In this document: piece by piece, positions 1-7,325 of the stretch
Layout: each line of letters begins with the position of its first letter
Numbering within the stretch: position 1 is the stretch's first letter
Source of the DNA: Euzebya sp.
GTDB lineage: Bacteria > Actinomycetota > Nitriliruptoria > Euzebyales > Euzebyaceae
Length of the DNA stretch: 40,616 nucleotides
Direction of reading: 5' to 3'
Assembly (NCBI RefSeq): GCF_964222135.1
Contig: NZ_CAXQBR010000066.1
Coordinates: 1 to 40,616, forward strand
The notes under the pieces: model-generated
What the model saw: the letters and a program-made list of their open reading frames with translations, nothing else
What the model was told of the DNA's origin: nothing
Database searches by the model: none
Program-made: the position numbers and the translations under genes

Positions 1-74
1 CACCAAGGAGGCAGATCGTTGACAGCCGTCATCGCGTTCATGACCCTGCTACTACGACCCTCACCCCGGCCGAG

Positions 75-272
75 GTGGTCCCTAGCAACTGGCAACACCC
101 TGGTCCCATCGTGGTGGCAGGTGACAACAAGACGTTCGGAGAGGTCCGGCGGGTGCCGGGTCGGCACGGCTACGACCACTACGTCCCGCGTCGGATCCCG
201 CGAGCCCTCGACCTCGATCAGCGGACGGTGCGCAAGCTGTCAACCGCGGACCGTGCCCTCGGTCGGCTGAAC
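75..272 (+). pseudogene. Fic-family N-terminal fragment (remnant)
   Basis: Reading from a GTG at 75, about residues 30-66 look like the N-terminal region that precedes the catalytic domain in Fic (AMP-transferase) proteins: a YVPRRIP stretch, an LDLD stretch and then ADRALGRL. The catalytic HPFxxGNGR motif is absent. After about 272 the frame runs into sequence that is coding on the other strand, so only an N-terminal piece remains. It lies beside three other broken genes. Positions 1-74 show no convincing gene. The family assignment rests on short motifs and is tentative. Confidence 0.4.
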
Positions 273-326
273 AGCCATGACCAACCCATGACCAACCAGT
301 TCGTGAGACAACCAACGGGCTGGTGG

Positions 327-854
327 TCAGGGCTCGTCGGACGCGATGATCGCCTCGCGCAGCGCGCCGGCCACGTCGGGCGACGCCTTCCCCGTGATGG
401 CCTGTGCGATCTCCCGCAGCTGTGCGACTTGATCCCGGTCCAGGACGTCGAAGACGAGGCGCCGTGCCTCGCGCACGTGTCCGGGGCGCTGCCCCTTCCA
501 CGAACGTCGTGCCGTTCTCGGTCAGGGACAGCTCCGTGCACCGCGACTCGCCGGTGATGACGAGCCCGCGCTCCTCCAGCCGGCTACGCCGCGTGCGACA
601 GCCGTGACAACGATCCGCCGGCCAGCTGGGCGAGCCGGGTCATCTGCAACCGGCAGCCAGGCGCTCCCGAGAGCTGGGACAGGATCGAGTACTCGAAGAA
701 GTTCACGCCGGAGTCCCGCTTGAGCTGCGCGTCGATCGCGGTCGGGACGCTCATCAACATCGCCATCAGGGACATCCATGCGATGCCGCTCGTCGCGATC
801 GAGCCACTCCGCGAGCAGCGAGCTCGCCGACCTCGCCGAGGACGGGTGGACCAC
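327..854 (-). pseudogene. MarR-family transcriptional regulator, frameshifted
   Basis: The minus strand reads as a MarR-type winged-helix repressor if three single-base shifts are allowed, near 780, 585 and 484. In order, the pieces carry a WLDRDE helix, the dimerisation/recognition segment (FFEYSILSQLS, then LAQLAGGSLSRLSH), the wing (RLEERGLVITGE) and a C-terminal dimerisation helix ending at a TGA at 327-329. Each shift is explained by one extra base, one of them in a short C run. The most upstream plausible start is a GTG at 854, but the N-terminus overlaps an azoreductase remnant on the other strand, so the original start was probably lost. Before decay it was probably the divergent regulator of the azoreductase. 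Sequencing error is an alternative to true decay. Confidence 0.65.
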
Positions 855-1077
855 CGCACGACCCGCCACCAGGGTCGTCCGCCGACACATCGGCGCAGAC
901 CCCCTCCCCGCCTCCACCTGGCAGGCAGCGATCACCAGCGGGTTCACGCCTGAGGAGCAGCGCTCGCCCGAGCAGCGCGACGCACTCGGCCTCGCCCAGA
1001 CCCTTGCCGACGAGCTGCGCCTCGCCGACGGCGCGATCCTCGCCCTGCCCCTCTACGACTGGGGCGTGTCCCAGCAC
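826..1077 (+). pseudogene. FMN-dependent NADH-azoreductase / flavodoxin-fold fragment
   Basis: This frame contains TRVVRRHIGADPLP, then a helix (LGLAQTLADELRLAD) and GAILALPLYDWGVSQH, typical of the flavodoxin_2 fold of azoreductases and NAD(P)H quinone reductases. The Y-x-W-G-V segment is the flavin-binding loop. The first beta strand with the phosphate-binding loop (usually LxxxxSPRxxxS) is missing upstream. The sequence stops matching after the QH at about 1077, where it joins the membrane segment of a histidine kinase in another frame. It is a central piece of a gene that lost both ends by deletion. It lies divergent to a frameshifted MarR gene, a usual arrangement for MarR-controlled reductases. 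Confidence 0.55.
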
Positions 1078-1925
1078 GCCGATCCTGCTGGTCGTCACCT
1101 CGACGTTGAGCGCCCACGTCGTCGGACGGCGGGCCACCGGGATGATCGTCGCCGGCAACACCGCGATCGTCGGGCTCGCCGCGGCGATGGCCGGCAACGG
1201 CGCCGCCGGGGTCGTGCTGACCGCCGGCGTGTACCTCCTCCTGCAGGGCGTCAGCGTCCTCGGCGTGGTCAGCGAGCAGCGCCACAAGGCGGCCCGCCTC
1301 CAGCTGGCCCAGGCGCACACCGAGCTGCGGGCCACCACCGCGTTGCTCGACGTGAGCAGCCGCACCGCCGAGCGGCTGCGCATCTCGAGGGATCTGCACG
1401 ACGTCATCGGCCACCAGGTGACCGCGCTGGCGCTCGAGCTCGAGGTCGCCAGCCACCACGCCCAACCGCCGGCGTCGGCGCACGTCGCCCGGGCTCGGTC
1501 GATCGCCAAGGACCTGCTCACCGACCTGCGGGCCACCGTCGGGGCGCTGCGCGACACCGTGCCGGAGCTCGCGCCCGCCCTCGAGGCGGTGACCGCCGAC
1601 CTCCCGAGCCCCCGCGTCCACCTGCAGGTCGAGGAGGGCGCGATGGTGGGTGAGGATCGCCGCACCGCCGTCGTCCGGTGCGTCCAGGAGATCGTCACCA
1701 ACGCCATCCGCCACTCCGACGCCGACAACCTGTGGATCGACGTGACCGTCGACGGCGACGGTCGGCTGGTGCTGTCCGCGCACGACGACGGGCGTGGGGC
1801 GCGCGACCTGGCCGCTGGGCAACGGGCTGACGGGCCTGCGCGAGCGGGTCGAGGCGCTCGGCGGCCAGGCCAGGTTCAGCGGCGGCGACGGGTTCTGCGT
1901 CGTCGCGACGGTGCCGGCGCCGTGA
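1078..1925 (+). pseudogene. Sensor histidine kinase (HisKA_3 type), N-terminally truncated and frameshifted
   Basis: This is the 3' part of a NarL-system sensor kinase. It starts abruptly inside a hydrophobic segment (PILLVVTSTLSAHVV) and has one more hydrophobic stretch. A linker helix leads to the phospho-acceptor box (RDLHDVIGHQVTAL, His at about 1400), an N-box (ITNAIRHSDADN) and a G1 box (DDGRGA). A +1 shift between about 1805 and 1818 follows: the G2 box (GNGLTGLRERV) and the C-terminus ending at TGA 1923-1925 lie in the next frame. Because of the shift, the upstream frame runs open straight into the response regulator. The first membrane helices are missing and replaced by an azoreductase remnant. 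As read it cannot make a functional kinase. Confidence 0.7.
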
Positions 1926-2590
1926 TCCGCGTGCTCGTCGTGGATGACCAGACCCTGGTGCGCCAGGGCATCCGCAGCCTGCTCGAGCTGGCCGACAACG
2001 TGACCGTCGTGGCCGAGGCCGACGACGGTGACGCGGCGCTCGAGGCGGTCGAGGCGCACCACCCCGACGTGGTCCTGCTGGACCTGCGCATGCCCGGCCG
2101 CGACGGCATCGCCACCATGGCGGCGCTGCGGGACCGGGGGGTGGAGGTGCCGGTGCTGGTCCTGACCACCTTCGACGACGACGACCTGGTGCTGCAGGCC
2201 ATCCGCGCCGGTGCGAGGGGGTACCTGCTGAAGGACGTCACCCTCGAGCAGCTCGTGGGTGCCGTCCGCACCCTCGCCGCGGGCCAGACCCTCGTGCAAC
2301 CGGCGATCACCGATCGGCTGCTGCGCGCTGCGCGCGGGCTCGGCACCTCGGCGGGCAAGGAGGGGCCGATGACCGCGCCGGTCGACCCCCTCACCCCCCG
2401 CGAGCTCGAGGTCCTGCGCCTGCTGGCCAGCGGGTACGCGAACCGGGAGATCGCCACCGCCCTGCACCTCGCGGAGGGGACGGTGAAGAACCACGTGTCC
2501 AACGTCCTCCTGAAGCTCGGTGTCCGCGACCGCACGCGGGCGGTCATGCGGGCCCTGCACCTCGGCCTCCTCGGCGACCCCGACCGGTAG
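1922..2590 (+). CDS. NarL/FixJ-family response regulator
   Basis: The 222-residue protein has a complete receiver domain (acidic pair D8-D9, phospho-acceptor D54 in VVLLDLRMPG, T in VLVLTTFD, K in YLLKD) and a C-terminal LuxR-type HTH (LTPRELEVLRLLASG, then NREIATALHLAEGTVKNHVSNVL). The GTG start overlaps the stop of the kinase gene in a GTGA, so the two were translationally coupled. The gene looks intact while its kinase is broken, which makes this an orphan regulator unless another kinase or a small phosphodonor drives it. Its targets cannot be seen; in such systems they are often adjacent ABC transporters, and none lies next to it here. Confidence 0.88.
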   Translation: MIRVLVVDDQTLVRQGIRSLLELADNVTVVAEADDGDAALEAVEAHHPDVVLLDLRMPGRDGIATMAALRDRGVEVPVLVLTTFDDDDLVLQAIRAGARGYLLKDVTLEQLVGAVRTLAAGQTLVQPAITDRLLRAARGLGTSAGKEGPMTAPVDPLTPRELEVLRLLASGYANREIATALHLAEGTVKNHVSNVLLKLGVRDRTRAVMRALHLGLLGDPDR

Positions 2591-2623
2591 GCACGCTCGG
2601 GAGAGCCGGGGTCGATCGCCGCG

Positions 2624-3193
2624 TCAGGCGGGGTCCGGCCGGGGCCGGTAGCGCATGGCCACCGCACCGGACCGCAGCTCGCGGCGATCGACCAGCTCGA
2701 GCTCGATGCGCCCGCGCAGACCGGCGAGCAGCGTCGGCCCGTGGCCGGCGAGGACGGGCTGGACCAGGAACTCGTACTCGTCGATCAACCCCGCGTCGGC
2801 GAGCGCCGCGGGGAGCGTGACGCCACCGACCCACAGCCCCTCGCCCGGCTCCTCCTTCAGCCGTCGGACGGCCTCGACGACGTCGCCGCGCACCAGGTCG
2901 GCGTTCCAGTCGACCTCGTCGAGCGTGCTCGACACGACGTGCTTCCGCGCGCGGTCCATGCCCTCGGCGAACGGGGTCTGCCACTCCTCGACCCAGTCCG
3001 GCCACGCGCCGCTGGCCGGCCGCCGCCACGCCGACTCCATCATCTCATACGTCACGCGGCCGAAGAGCAGCGCGTCGGCCCGCTCCACCTCTGCGGTCCA
3101 GTACCGCATCGACTCCTCGTCCGGGGGCAGCCCCGCCTCGTGGTGGCAGCAACCGTCGAGGGTGACGTTGATCGAGTAGCGGAGCGGTCTCAT
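2624..3193 (-). CDS. RibD C-terminal/dihydrofolate-reductase-fold protein
   Basis: The 189-residue protein starts MRPLRYSINVTLDGC and carries family landmarks: LLFGRVTYEMM, a KHVVSSTL strand, GLWVGGVTLPAALADAGLIDEY, and FLVQPVLAGHGPTLL. This is the RibD_C fold, which uses NADPH to reduce small heterocycles. Most stand-alone actinobacterial copies have no known substrate. ATG 3193 is the start that gives the family N-terminus; the longer open frame upstream overlaps the SRPBCC gene. It is the third gene of a minus-strand run (ArsR 4040, SRPBCC 3696, then this gene) with a gap of about 35 bases, so it probably belongs to that operon. A second copy lies divergently at 4062 and a third at the right edge of the window. 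Confidence 0.85.
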   Translation of the reverse strand: MRPLRYSINVTLDGCCHHEAGLPPDEESMRYWTAEVERADALLFGRVTYEMMESAWRRPASGAWPDWVEEWQTPFAEGMDRARKHVVSSTLDEVDWNADLVRGDVVEAVRRLKEEPGEGLWVGGVTLPAALADAGLIDEYEFLVQPVLAGHGPTLLAGLRGRIELELVDRRELRSGAVAMRYRPRPDPA

Positions 3194-3228
3194 CTGTGCA
3201 GGCCCTCTCGGATGTCGGCGTCTCCGGC

Positions 3229-3696
3229 TCACATGACTCCGGTGACATCGTGTGCGGTGGCGCAGGATCGGGCGAGACCCTCGACGAACCCGATGTGCAC
3301 GGCGTGCCGCATCGCCTCCTCGGACGTGAAGTGCGCGGTGACCTCCATCGCCGTCCGCGACCCTCCGGCGTCGGAGATCTCGACGGTGATCTCGGTCACG
3401 TCGAGCCCGTCGCTCGTGAAGGTGAACCGCAGGAGGTGGGGCGGGACGACCTCGTGGACCGTCCACCGGCCTCGCACCTCGCCAGCCGGCGTCTGCACCG
3501 TGATCTCGACGCGTCCGCCCGGGCGCAGATCGTGGTGCTCCACCGCCATCGGCATCCCGGGTGGACCCCACCACCGGGCGAGCGCCAGCGGGTCCGAGAA
3601 CAGCGACCACACCGCCTCGGCCGGGCGATCGAACTCGGTGACGACGACCGCCGCCCGAGCCGCGCCGTCGATGCGTGAGCGCACGGCCGGCCTCAT
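3229..3696 (-). CDS. SRPBCC / AHSA1-type START-like protein
   Basis: The 155-residue protein has the SRPBCC fold signature: an N-terminal VVVTEFDRPAEAVWSLFSDP, a WWGPPG loop, GGRVEITVQT, and a C-terminal helix (EEAMRHAVHIGFVEGLARS). These are small hydrophobic-ligand pocket proteins, and in this context they are usually co-encoded with an ArsR regulator. ATG 3696 overlaps the ArsR stop in an ATGA, giving direct translational coupling. The ligand cannot be deduced. The pairing with ArsR is repeated at 5098-5897 in this window. Confidence 0.85.
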   Translation of the reverse strand: MRPAVRSRIDGAARAAVVVTEFDRPAEAVWSLFSDPLALARWWGPPGMPMAVEHHDLRPGGRVEITVQTPAGEVRGRWTVHEVVPPHLLRFTFTSDGLDVTEITVEISDAGGSRTAMEVTAHFTSEEAMRHAVHIGFVEGLARSCATAHDVTGVM

Positions 3697-4040
3697 CGCT
3701 CGCCCCCTCCGTCGAGCACGTCGTGCATCCGCTCGACCCGCTCGTGCCACTGGTCGCGGAGATCGCTGAGGGCCTGCTGGACCTCGTCGAGGGCGTCCGG
3801 GCGGGCCCGGACGAACCGGTGCCGGTGCGCGGGTCGCTTGACCACGAGTCCGGCCTCTTCGAGGACCGCCACGTGGCGCTGCACGGCGGCGAAGCTCATC
3901 GGGTACGCGGCGGCGAGATCGCCGACCGAGCGCTCCTCGCGCATCGTGCGCGCGACGATGTCGCGGCGTGTCGGGTCGGCGAGGGCGCGCAACCGCCGAT
4001 CCACTCGATCGGCATCTGCGGTCGGACCTGATACAAGCAT
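3693..4040 (-). CDS. ArsR-family winged-helix repressor
   Basis: The 115-residue protein shows the ArsR core: RRLRALADPTRRDIVARTM, SVGDLAAAYPMSFAAVQRHVAVLEEAGLVV as the HTH, and the wing KRPAHRHRFVRARP. No cysteine metal-sensing motif is present, so it belongs to the SRPBCC-associated ArsR group rather than the arsenic/cadmium sensors. ATG 4040 is chosen because a TATCAT -10 lies just upstream and a palindrome overlaps the start, which fits a leaderless, self-repressed gene. It probably controls both its own operon (SRPBCC, RibD_C) and the divergent RibD_C gene at 4062. Confidence 0.88.
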   Translation of the reverse strand: MLVSGPTADADRVDRRLRALADPTRRDIVARTMREERSVGDLAAAYPMSFAAVQRHVAVLEEAGLVVKRPAHRHRFVRARPDALDEVQQALSDLRDQWHERVERMHDVLDGGGER

Positions 4041-4050
4041 CTTGTTGTAT
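4031..4050. promoter_or_regulatory. Shared ArsR operator palindrome between divergent genes
   Basis: ATACAA (4031-4036) and TTGTAT (4045-4050) form a perfect inverted repeat around 8 bases. A second, offset pair, ACAAG (4033-4037) and CTTGT (4041-4045), has its centre on the ArsR start codon. Overlapping -10 hexamers for the two directions lie beside it: TATGAT at 4048-4053 (plus) and TATCAT at 4054-4049 (minus). Both would place transcription starts at or next to the two ATG codons (4040 and 4062). An ArsR dimer bound here would block both promoters. The site is seen in the sequence; its role is inferred from ArsR practice. Confidence 0.6.
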
Positions 4051-4061
4051 GATAACTCGGC

Positions 4062-4691
4062 ATGCGCATCGTGTTCATGACGTTCACCTCCCTCGACGGG
4101 GTCACTCAGGGTCCTGGATCCCCCGACGAGGACACCAGCGGCGGCTTCGACCGGGGCGGGTGGTTCGTCCCCTTCCTCGACGACACCTTCCTCGGCATCG
4201 TGGAGGGCTGGGCGGACGCCGCCGACGCGTACCTGTTCGGCCGTCGCACCTACACCGCGTTCGCCGAGGCGTGGCCGAACATGCCGGACCCCGATGACCC
4301 GGTCGCCCGGAGCCTCAACGGCTGCCACAAGTACGTGGTGTCAGGCACCTTGGACGACACGGAGGCCACGTGGGGGCCGGCGACGGTGCTCCGCGGCGAC
4401 GTCGTCGCTGCGGTCAGGGCGCTGAAGGCGCAGACGGGCGGGGAGCTGCAGATCCACGGCAGCACCACGCTGGGCCGTTCGATGCTCGATGCCGGGTTGG
4501 TCGACGAGCTCCGGCTCGTCTGCGCCCCCGTGGTCGTCGGTGACGGCCGCCGGCTCTTCGAGCGGTCCGATCACGCCACCGGCTTGCGCCTCCTCGATCT
4601 GGCTGCGACGCCAGGCGGTCTCGCCGTGCAGACCTACGCCGTCGACGGACCGGCGACCACCGGCTCGTACCATCCCGCGGCTCGGTCCTGA
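4062..4691 (+). CDS. RibD C-terminal/dihydrofolate-reductase-fold protein
   Basis: The 209-residue protein starts MRIVFMTFTSLDGVTQGPG, then has AYLFGRRTYTAF, CHKYVVSGTL, ELQIHGSTTLGRSMLDAGLVDELRL, and APVVVGDGRRLF, the full RibD_C/DHFR-like fold. It is transcribed divergently from ArsR (start 4040) with only 21 bases between start codons, and its -10 (TATGAT) is 8 bases from the ATG, so the mRNA is probably leaderless. It is convergent with the SnoaL-like gene that ends at 4725. The substrate is unknown; an NADPH-dependent reduction is the family expectation. Confidence 0.87.
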   Translation: MRIVFMTFTSLDGVTQGPGSPDEDTSGGFDRGGWFVPFLDDTFLGIVEGWADAADAYLFGRRTYTAFAEAWPNMPDPDDPVARSLNGCHKYVVSGTLDDTEATWGPATVLRGDVVAAVRALKAQTGGELQIHGSTTLGRSMLDAGLVDELRLVCAPVVVGDGRRLFERSDHATGLRLLDLAATPGGLAVQTYAVDGPATTGSYHPAARS

Positions 4692-4724
4692 CCGGTGCGC
4701 CGCGCGCCGCGGGCGTGCTCGCGC

Positions 4725-5075
4725 TCAGTCGATCGGGACGACGTAGGAGTCGACCTCGGCGATCCGGCCGTCGCGGAAGGTGAAGATGTCGTTGTAGGCG
4801 AACTCGACGCGTCCGGCGCCCCGGTGGTGCGCGACGCCGGTGCCCGCGGTGACGACGACGCCCTCGGCCTCGATGGTCCGCTCCACGACGAGCTCCGGGC
4901 TGCCCTCGTCCGAGGGGTTCTCGATCTCGTCGTCGAACTCGGCCTTGCCGACCGTCGTCCGGTGCCCGTGGATGCGCCACACGACGTCATCGGTGAGGCA
5001 GTCGAGGATCGCCCGGTGGTCGCTCCGGCGGAAGCCGTCCATGTAGCGGTCGACGAGATCGGTCTGGGTGGTCAC
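4725..5075 (-). CDS. SnoaL-like / NTF2-fold protein
   Basis: The 116-residue protein has the NTF2-like pattern: an N-terminal helix (DLVDRYMDGFRRSDHRAILDCL), a strand (DDVVWRIHG), and a C-terminal FAYNDIFTFRDGRIAEVDSYVVP typical of SnoaL_3/ketosteroid-isomerase-like proteins. The general role is binding or isomerising a small hydrophobic molecule; no specific activity can be assigned. It lies 22 bases downstream of the SRPBCC gene on the same strand, so it is the last gene of an ArsR-SRPBCC-SnoaL operon starting at 5897. Confidence 0.82.
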   Translation of the reverse strand: MTTQTDLVDRYMDGFRRSDHRAILDCLTDDVVWRIHGHRTTVGKAEFDDEIENPSDEGSPELVVERTIEAEGVVVTAGTGVAHHRGAGRVEFAYNDIFTFRDGRIAEVDSYVVPID

Positions 5076-5097
5076 GTCAGGTCTCCGGTCTCGGTGG

Positions 5098-5538
5098 TCA
5101 GATGGTCTGGAGGGCGGTGTCGAGCCGGTCGAGGATCCCGGCGAGGCCGGTCGCGGCGTGCTCGGTCTGCAGCTCGGGTGGGAGCCGGCGCTGGTTGACC
5201 ACGACCCGGGTGCCGGTGCTCGTCGGCTCGAACCGGATGTCCGTCGTGATGCCCGTCAGCGGTTCGAGCATCGACAGTCGGGTGGGCGGCTCCACCACGT
5301 CATAGCGGAACCGCAACCGCCGGCTGGTGCCGTCCGCACCTCGCGTCTCGAGCTCGAAGCCGCCGCCGACCCGCAGGTCGACCGAGACCGAGCCAGGCCG
5401 GACCGTGGCGTGGTGCCCGCCCCAGAACGCAGCGAGGTGCTGCGGCGTGGTGAACGCGAGCCAGACCAGATCGACATCCGCCTGCAGGTCTCGGATCGCG
5501 ATGAGCTCGTCCCCGTCGAGGCGGGTGCGTGCGGTCAT
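5098..5538 (-). CDS. SRPBCC / AHSA1-type protein
   Basis: The 146-residue protein has an SRPBCC fold: LIAIRDLQADVDLVWLAFTTPQHLAAFWGG, GGGFELETRG, FRYDVVEPPTRLSML, and a C-terminal GLAGILDRLDTALQ helix. Its ATG at 5538 overlaps the upstream ArsR stop in an ATGA, the same coupling as at 3693-3696. Together with the SnoaL-like gene downstream it suggests handling of a small hydrophobic ligand sensed by, or acting with, the ArsR regulator. Confidence 0.84.
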   Translation of the reverse strand: MTARTRLDGDELIAIRDLQADVDLVWLAFTTPQHLAAFWGGHHATVRPGSVSVDLRVGGGFELETRGADGTSRRLRFRYDVVEPPTRLSMLEPLTGITTDIRFEPTSTGTRVVVNQRRLPPELQTEHAATGLAGILDRLDTALQTI

Positions 5539-5897
5539 CGCGCTTCCCCCTCCTCGAGGGCCGACAGGTGCTCGTCGAGGCGGCTGAGCCGCGACTCCCA
5601 CTCCCGCTGCTGCTCGGTGATCCAACCAGTCAGCTCCTGGAGGCGCTCCAGATCCAGGCGGCACGGCCGTCGCTGCCCATCCACGCGCTGCTGGATGAGG
5701 CCACACCGTCGAAGGACGCCCACGTGGCGGGAGATGGCCTGGTGCGTCAGGTCGAACGGTGCGGCCAGCTCGCCGACGGTCGCCTCCCCTCGAGTGAGGC
5801 GGCTGATGATGGCCCGGCGGGTCCGGTCCCCCAAGGCAGCGAACGCTGCATCCAGCTCCGCGTCTCGGTCTGCGTCGGCGGGTGCGGGGACGACCAT
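5535..5897 (-). CDS. ArsR-family winged-helix repressor
   Basis: The 120-residue protein contains AAFAALGDRTRRAIISRLTRGEATVGELAAPF, the recognition segment LTHQAISRHVGVLRRCGLI and the wing QRVDGQRRPCRLDLERL. A C-terminal coiled segment (TEQQREWESRLSRLDEHL) is typical of the SRPBCC-linked ArsR group. It has no CxC metal motif. The start at ATG 5897 fits a promoter a few bases upstream (TTGCAC, 16 bases, TAGTGT), which again gives a nearly leaderless transcript. Confidence 0.87.
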   Translation of the reverse strand: MVVPAPADADRDAELDAAFAALGDRTRRAIISRLTRGEATVGELAAPFDLTHQAISRHVGVLRRCGLIQQRVDGQRRPCRLDLERLQELTGWITEQQREWESRLSRLDEHLSALEEGEAR

Positions 5898-5905
5898 CGG
5901 TCCGA

Positions 5906-5933
5906 CACTATCTGCAACTGATCACTTGTGCAA
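5906..5933 (-). promoter_or_regulatory. Promoter and operator of the second ArsR operon
   Basis: On the minus strand TTGCAC (5933-5928) and TAGTGT (5911-5906) are separated by 16 bases and are followed by ATG at 5897, so the transcript would have almost no leader. Between and overlapping the hexamers lies CAACTGATCACTTG (5915-5928), a palindrome around TGATCA with one mismatched pair, of the size expected for an ArsR dimer site. CTATC/GATAG arms flank it. Autorepression is inferred. Confidence 0.5.
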
Positions 5934-6041
5934 CGGATAGCTTGCAGACCATCGTCGAGTTGATCGGATTCGTCCAGGTCGACGCGATTCGCTGAGCGCG
6001 GCGTCGCGGGTCGTGGACGCATCGGGTGCGAGGCTGGCGGC

Positions 6042-7325
6042 GTGCGCAGGCTCCTCCCGCTGCTGGCCCGATTGGTCGCCCTGTTCCTCTACCGCCGCCT
6101 CGAGGTCGCCGGCCGGCAGCACGTGCCGGCGGGCCGACCGGTCCTCATCGTCGCCAACCACGCCGGCGGGTTCCTCGACCCGCTGCTGCTGGCCGCCGCC
6201 CTGCCGCGGGCGCCACGGTTCCTCGCGAAGGCCACCCTGGCCCGCATCCCCGGCGTCGGTCCGCTGCTGCGCGTCCTCGGCGTCATCTTCGTCCACCGCC
6301 GCGTCGACGGGCCCGCCGGCACGGCCAACGAGGGTGCGTTCGCGGCCGCACACGCGGCGCTGGTCAGCCGTGACCTCGTGGCGATCTTCCCCGAGGGGAC
6401 GACCCACGACCGGCCCCACCTCGAGCCGCTGCGGACCGGTGCCGCCCGCATCGCCCTGGGTGCCCGTGCAGCCGGGGCCACCGACCTGGTCGTCGTCCCG
6501 GCCGGGCTGACGTTCACCGACAAGGTCTCCCTGAGGGCCAGCGCGCTCGTGCAGTTCGGCTCGCCGCTGGCGCTCGACGACCTCGCTGCCGCGGACGTCG
6601 GCGTGGACGACGTCGAGGCGGTCCGCGCCCTCACCGCGCGGTTCGAGCAGGCGCTCGAGGCCGTCGCGCCCGACTTCCCCGACGTTGAGACGTGGTTGGC
6701 GTTCGACCAGGCGGCGGAGATCGCCACCCGCAGCCGACGACGGCTCGAGCCCCCGCTGGCCGAGCGCGCCGCACTGGCACGCCGGCTCGGCACGGTCCCC
6801 GAGGCCGCCCAGCGGGCCGTCCGCGACTCGGTCGGCCGGTACGCCACCGTCCTGGCAGGCCTGCGCATCGACGACCGGGACGTCGTCGCCCCGGTGGACA
6901 CCGCCGGGGTGGCACGACGTGCCGTCTACACCGGCGTGCTCATCGCCGTGCTGGGCTCGCTCGTCACCGCCACCGCGGTGGTCAACGCGATCCCGGCGCT
7001 GCTGGTCGCGGCCGTGTCGCTGCTGGTGACCCGCCCGGTGTCCAAGGGCACCGTCCGGGTCCTCGTCGGGCTGGTCGCGTTCCCCGCCTCGTGGGGGACC
7101 GCCGCCGCGCTGGCGGTCGACGGTGCCGCGGCCATCGCCTGGCTGGTCGTGGTGTTCATCACCGGTGCGGTCGCGAGCCTGGTGCTGCTCGACCGCGCGG
7201 GGTCGCTCGTCGGCGCGCTGCTGCGCTGGCGCCTGACCCGCGAGCGGATCGCGACCCTGGGTGACGCGGCGGTGCTCCGCCAGCAGGTGGTGGACGCCGT
7301 GTACGCCGCCGAGGGGATGTCGTGA
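6042..7325 (+). CDS. PlsC/GPAT-type lysophospholipid acyltransferase with C-terminal membrane domain
   Basis: The 427-residue protein has acyltransferase block I NHAGGFLDP (N39-H40 to D46) and block III FPEGTTHDRPHLEPLRTG (from about residue 116), with a block IV-like VVVPAGLTF. The H-x5-D spacing and the FPEGTTHD form match the glycerol-3-phosphate/dihydroxyacetone-phosphate acyltransferase-like subgroup. Residues from about 285 on contain several hydrophobic segments, so the enzyme is membrane-anchored at its C-terminus. The likely role is acylation of a glycerolipid precursor or lysolipid in the inner membrane. GTG 6042 is used because an MRRLLPLLARL amphipathic start follows. Its stop overlaps the start of the CREST-like gene (GTGA), so the two lipid-type enzymes are co-expressed. 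Confidence 0.85.
   Translation: MRRLLPLLARLVALFLYRRLEVAGRQHVPAGRPVLIVANHAGGFLDPLLLAAALPRAPRFLAKATLARIPGVGPLLRVLGVIFVHRRVDGPAGTANEGAFAAAHAALVSRDLVAIFPEGTTHDRPHLEPLRTGAARIALGARAAGATDLVVVPAGLTFTDKVSLRASALVQFGSPLALDDLAAADVGVDDVEAVRALTARFEQALEAVAPDFPDVETWLAFDQAAEIATRSRRRLEPPLAERAALARRLGTVPEAAQRAVRDSVGRYATVLAGLRIDDRDVVAPVDTAGVARRAVYTGVLIAVLGSLVTATAVVNAIPALLVAAVSLLVTRPVSKGTVRVLVGLVAFPASWGTAAALAVDGAAAIAWLVVVFITGAVASLVLLDRAGSLVGALLRWRLTRERIATLGDAAVLRQQVVDAVYAAEGMS

Noticed and set aside
1004-2590. A single 528-residue kinase-regulator hybrid protein
   Set aside because: The kinase G2 box is encoded in the next frame and its own stop overlaps the regulator's GTG start, so the fusion results from an indel.
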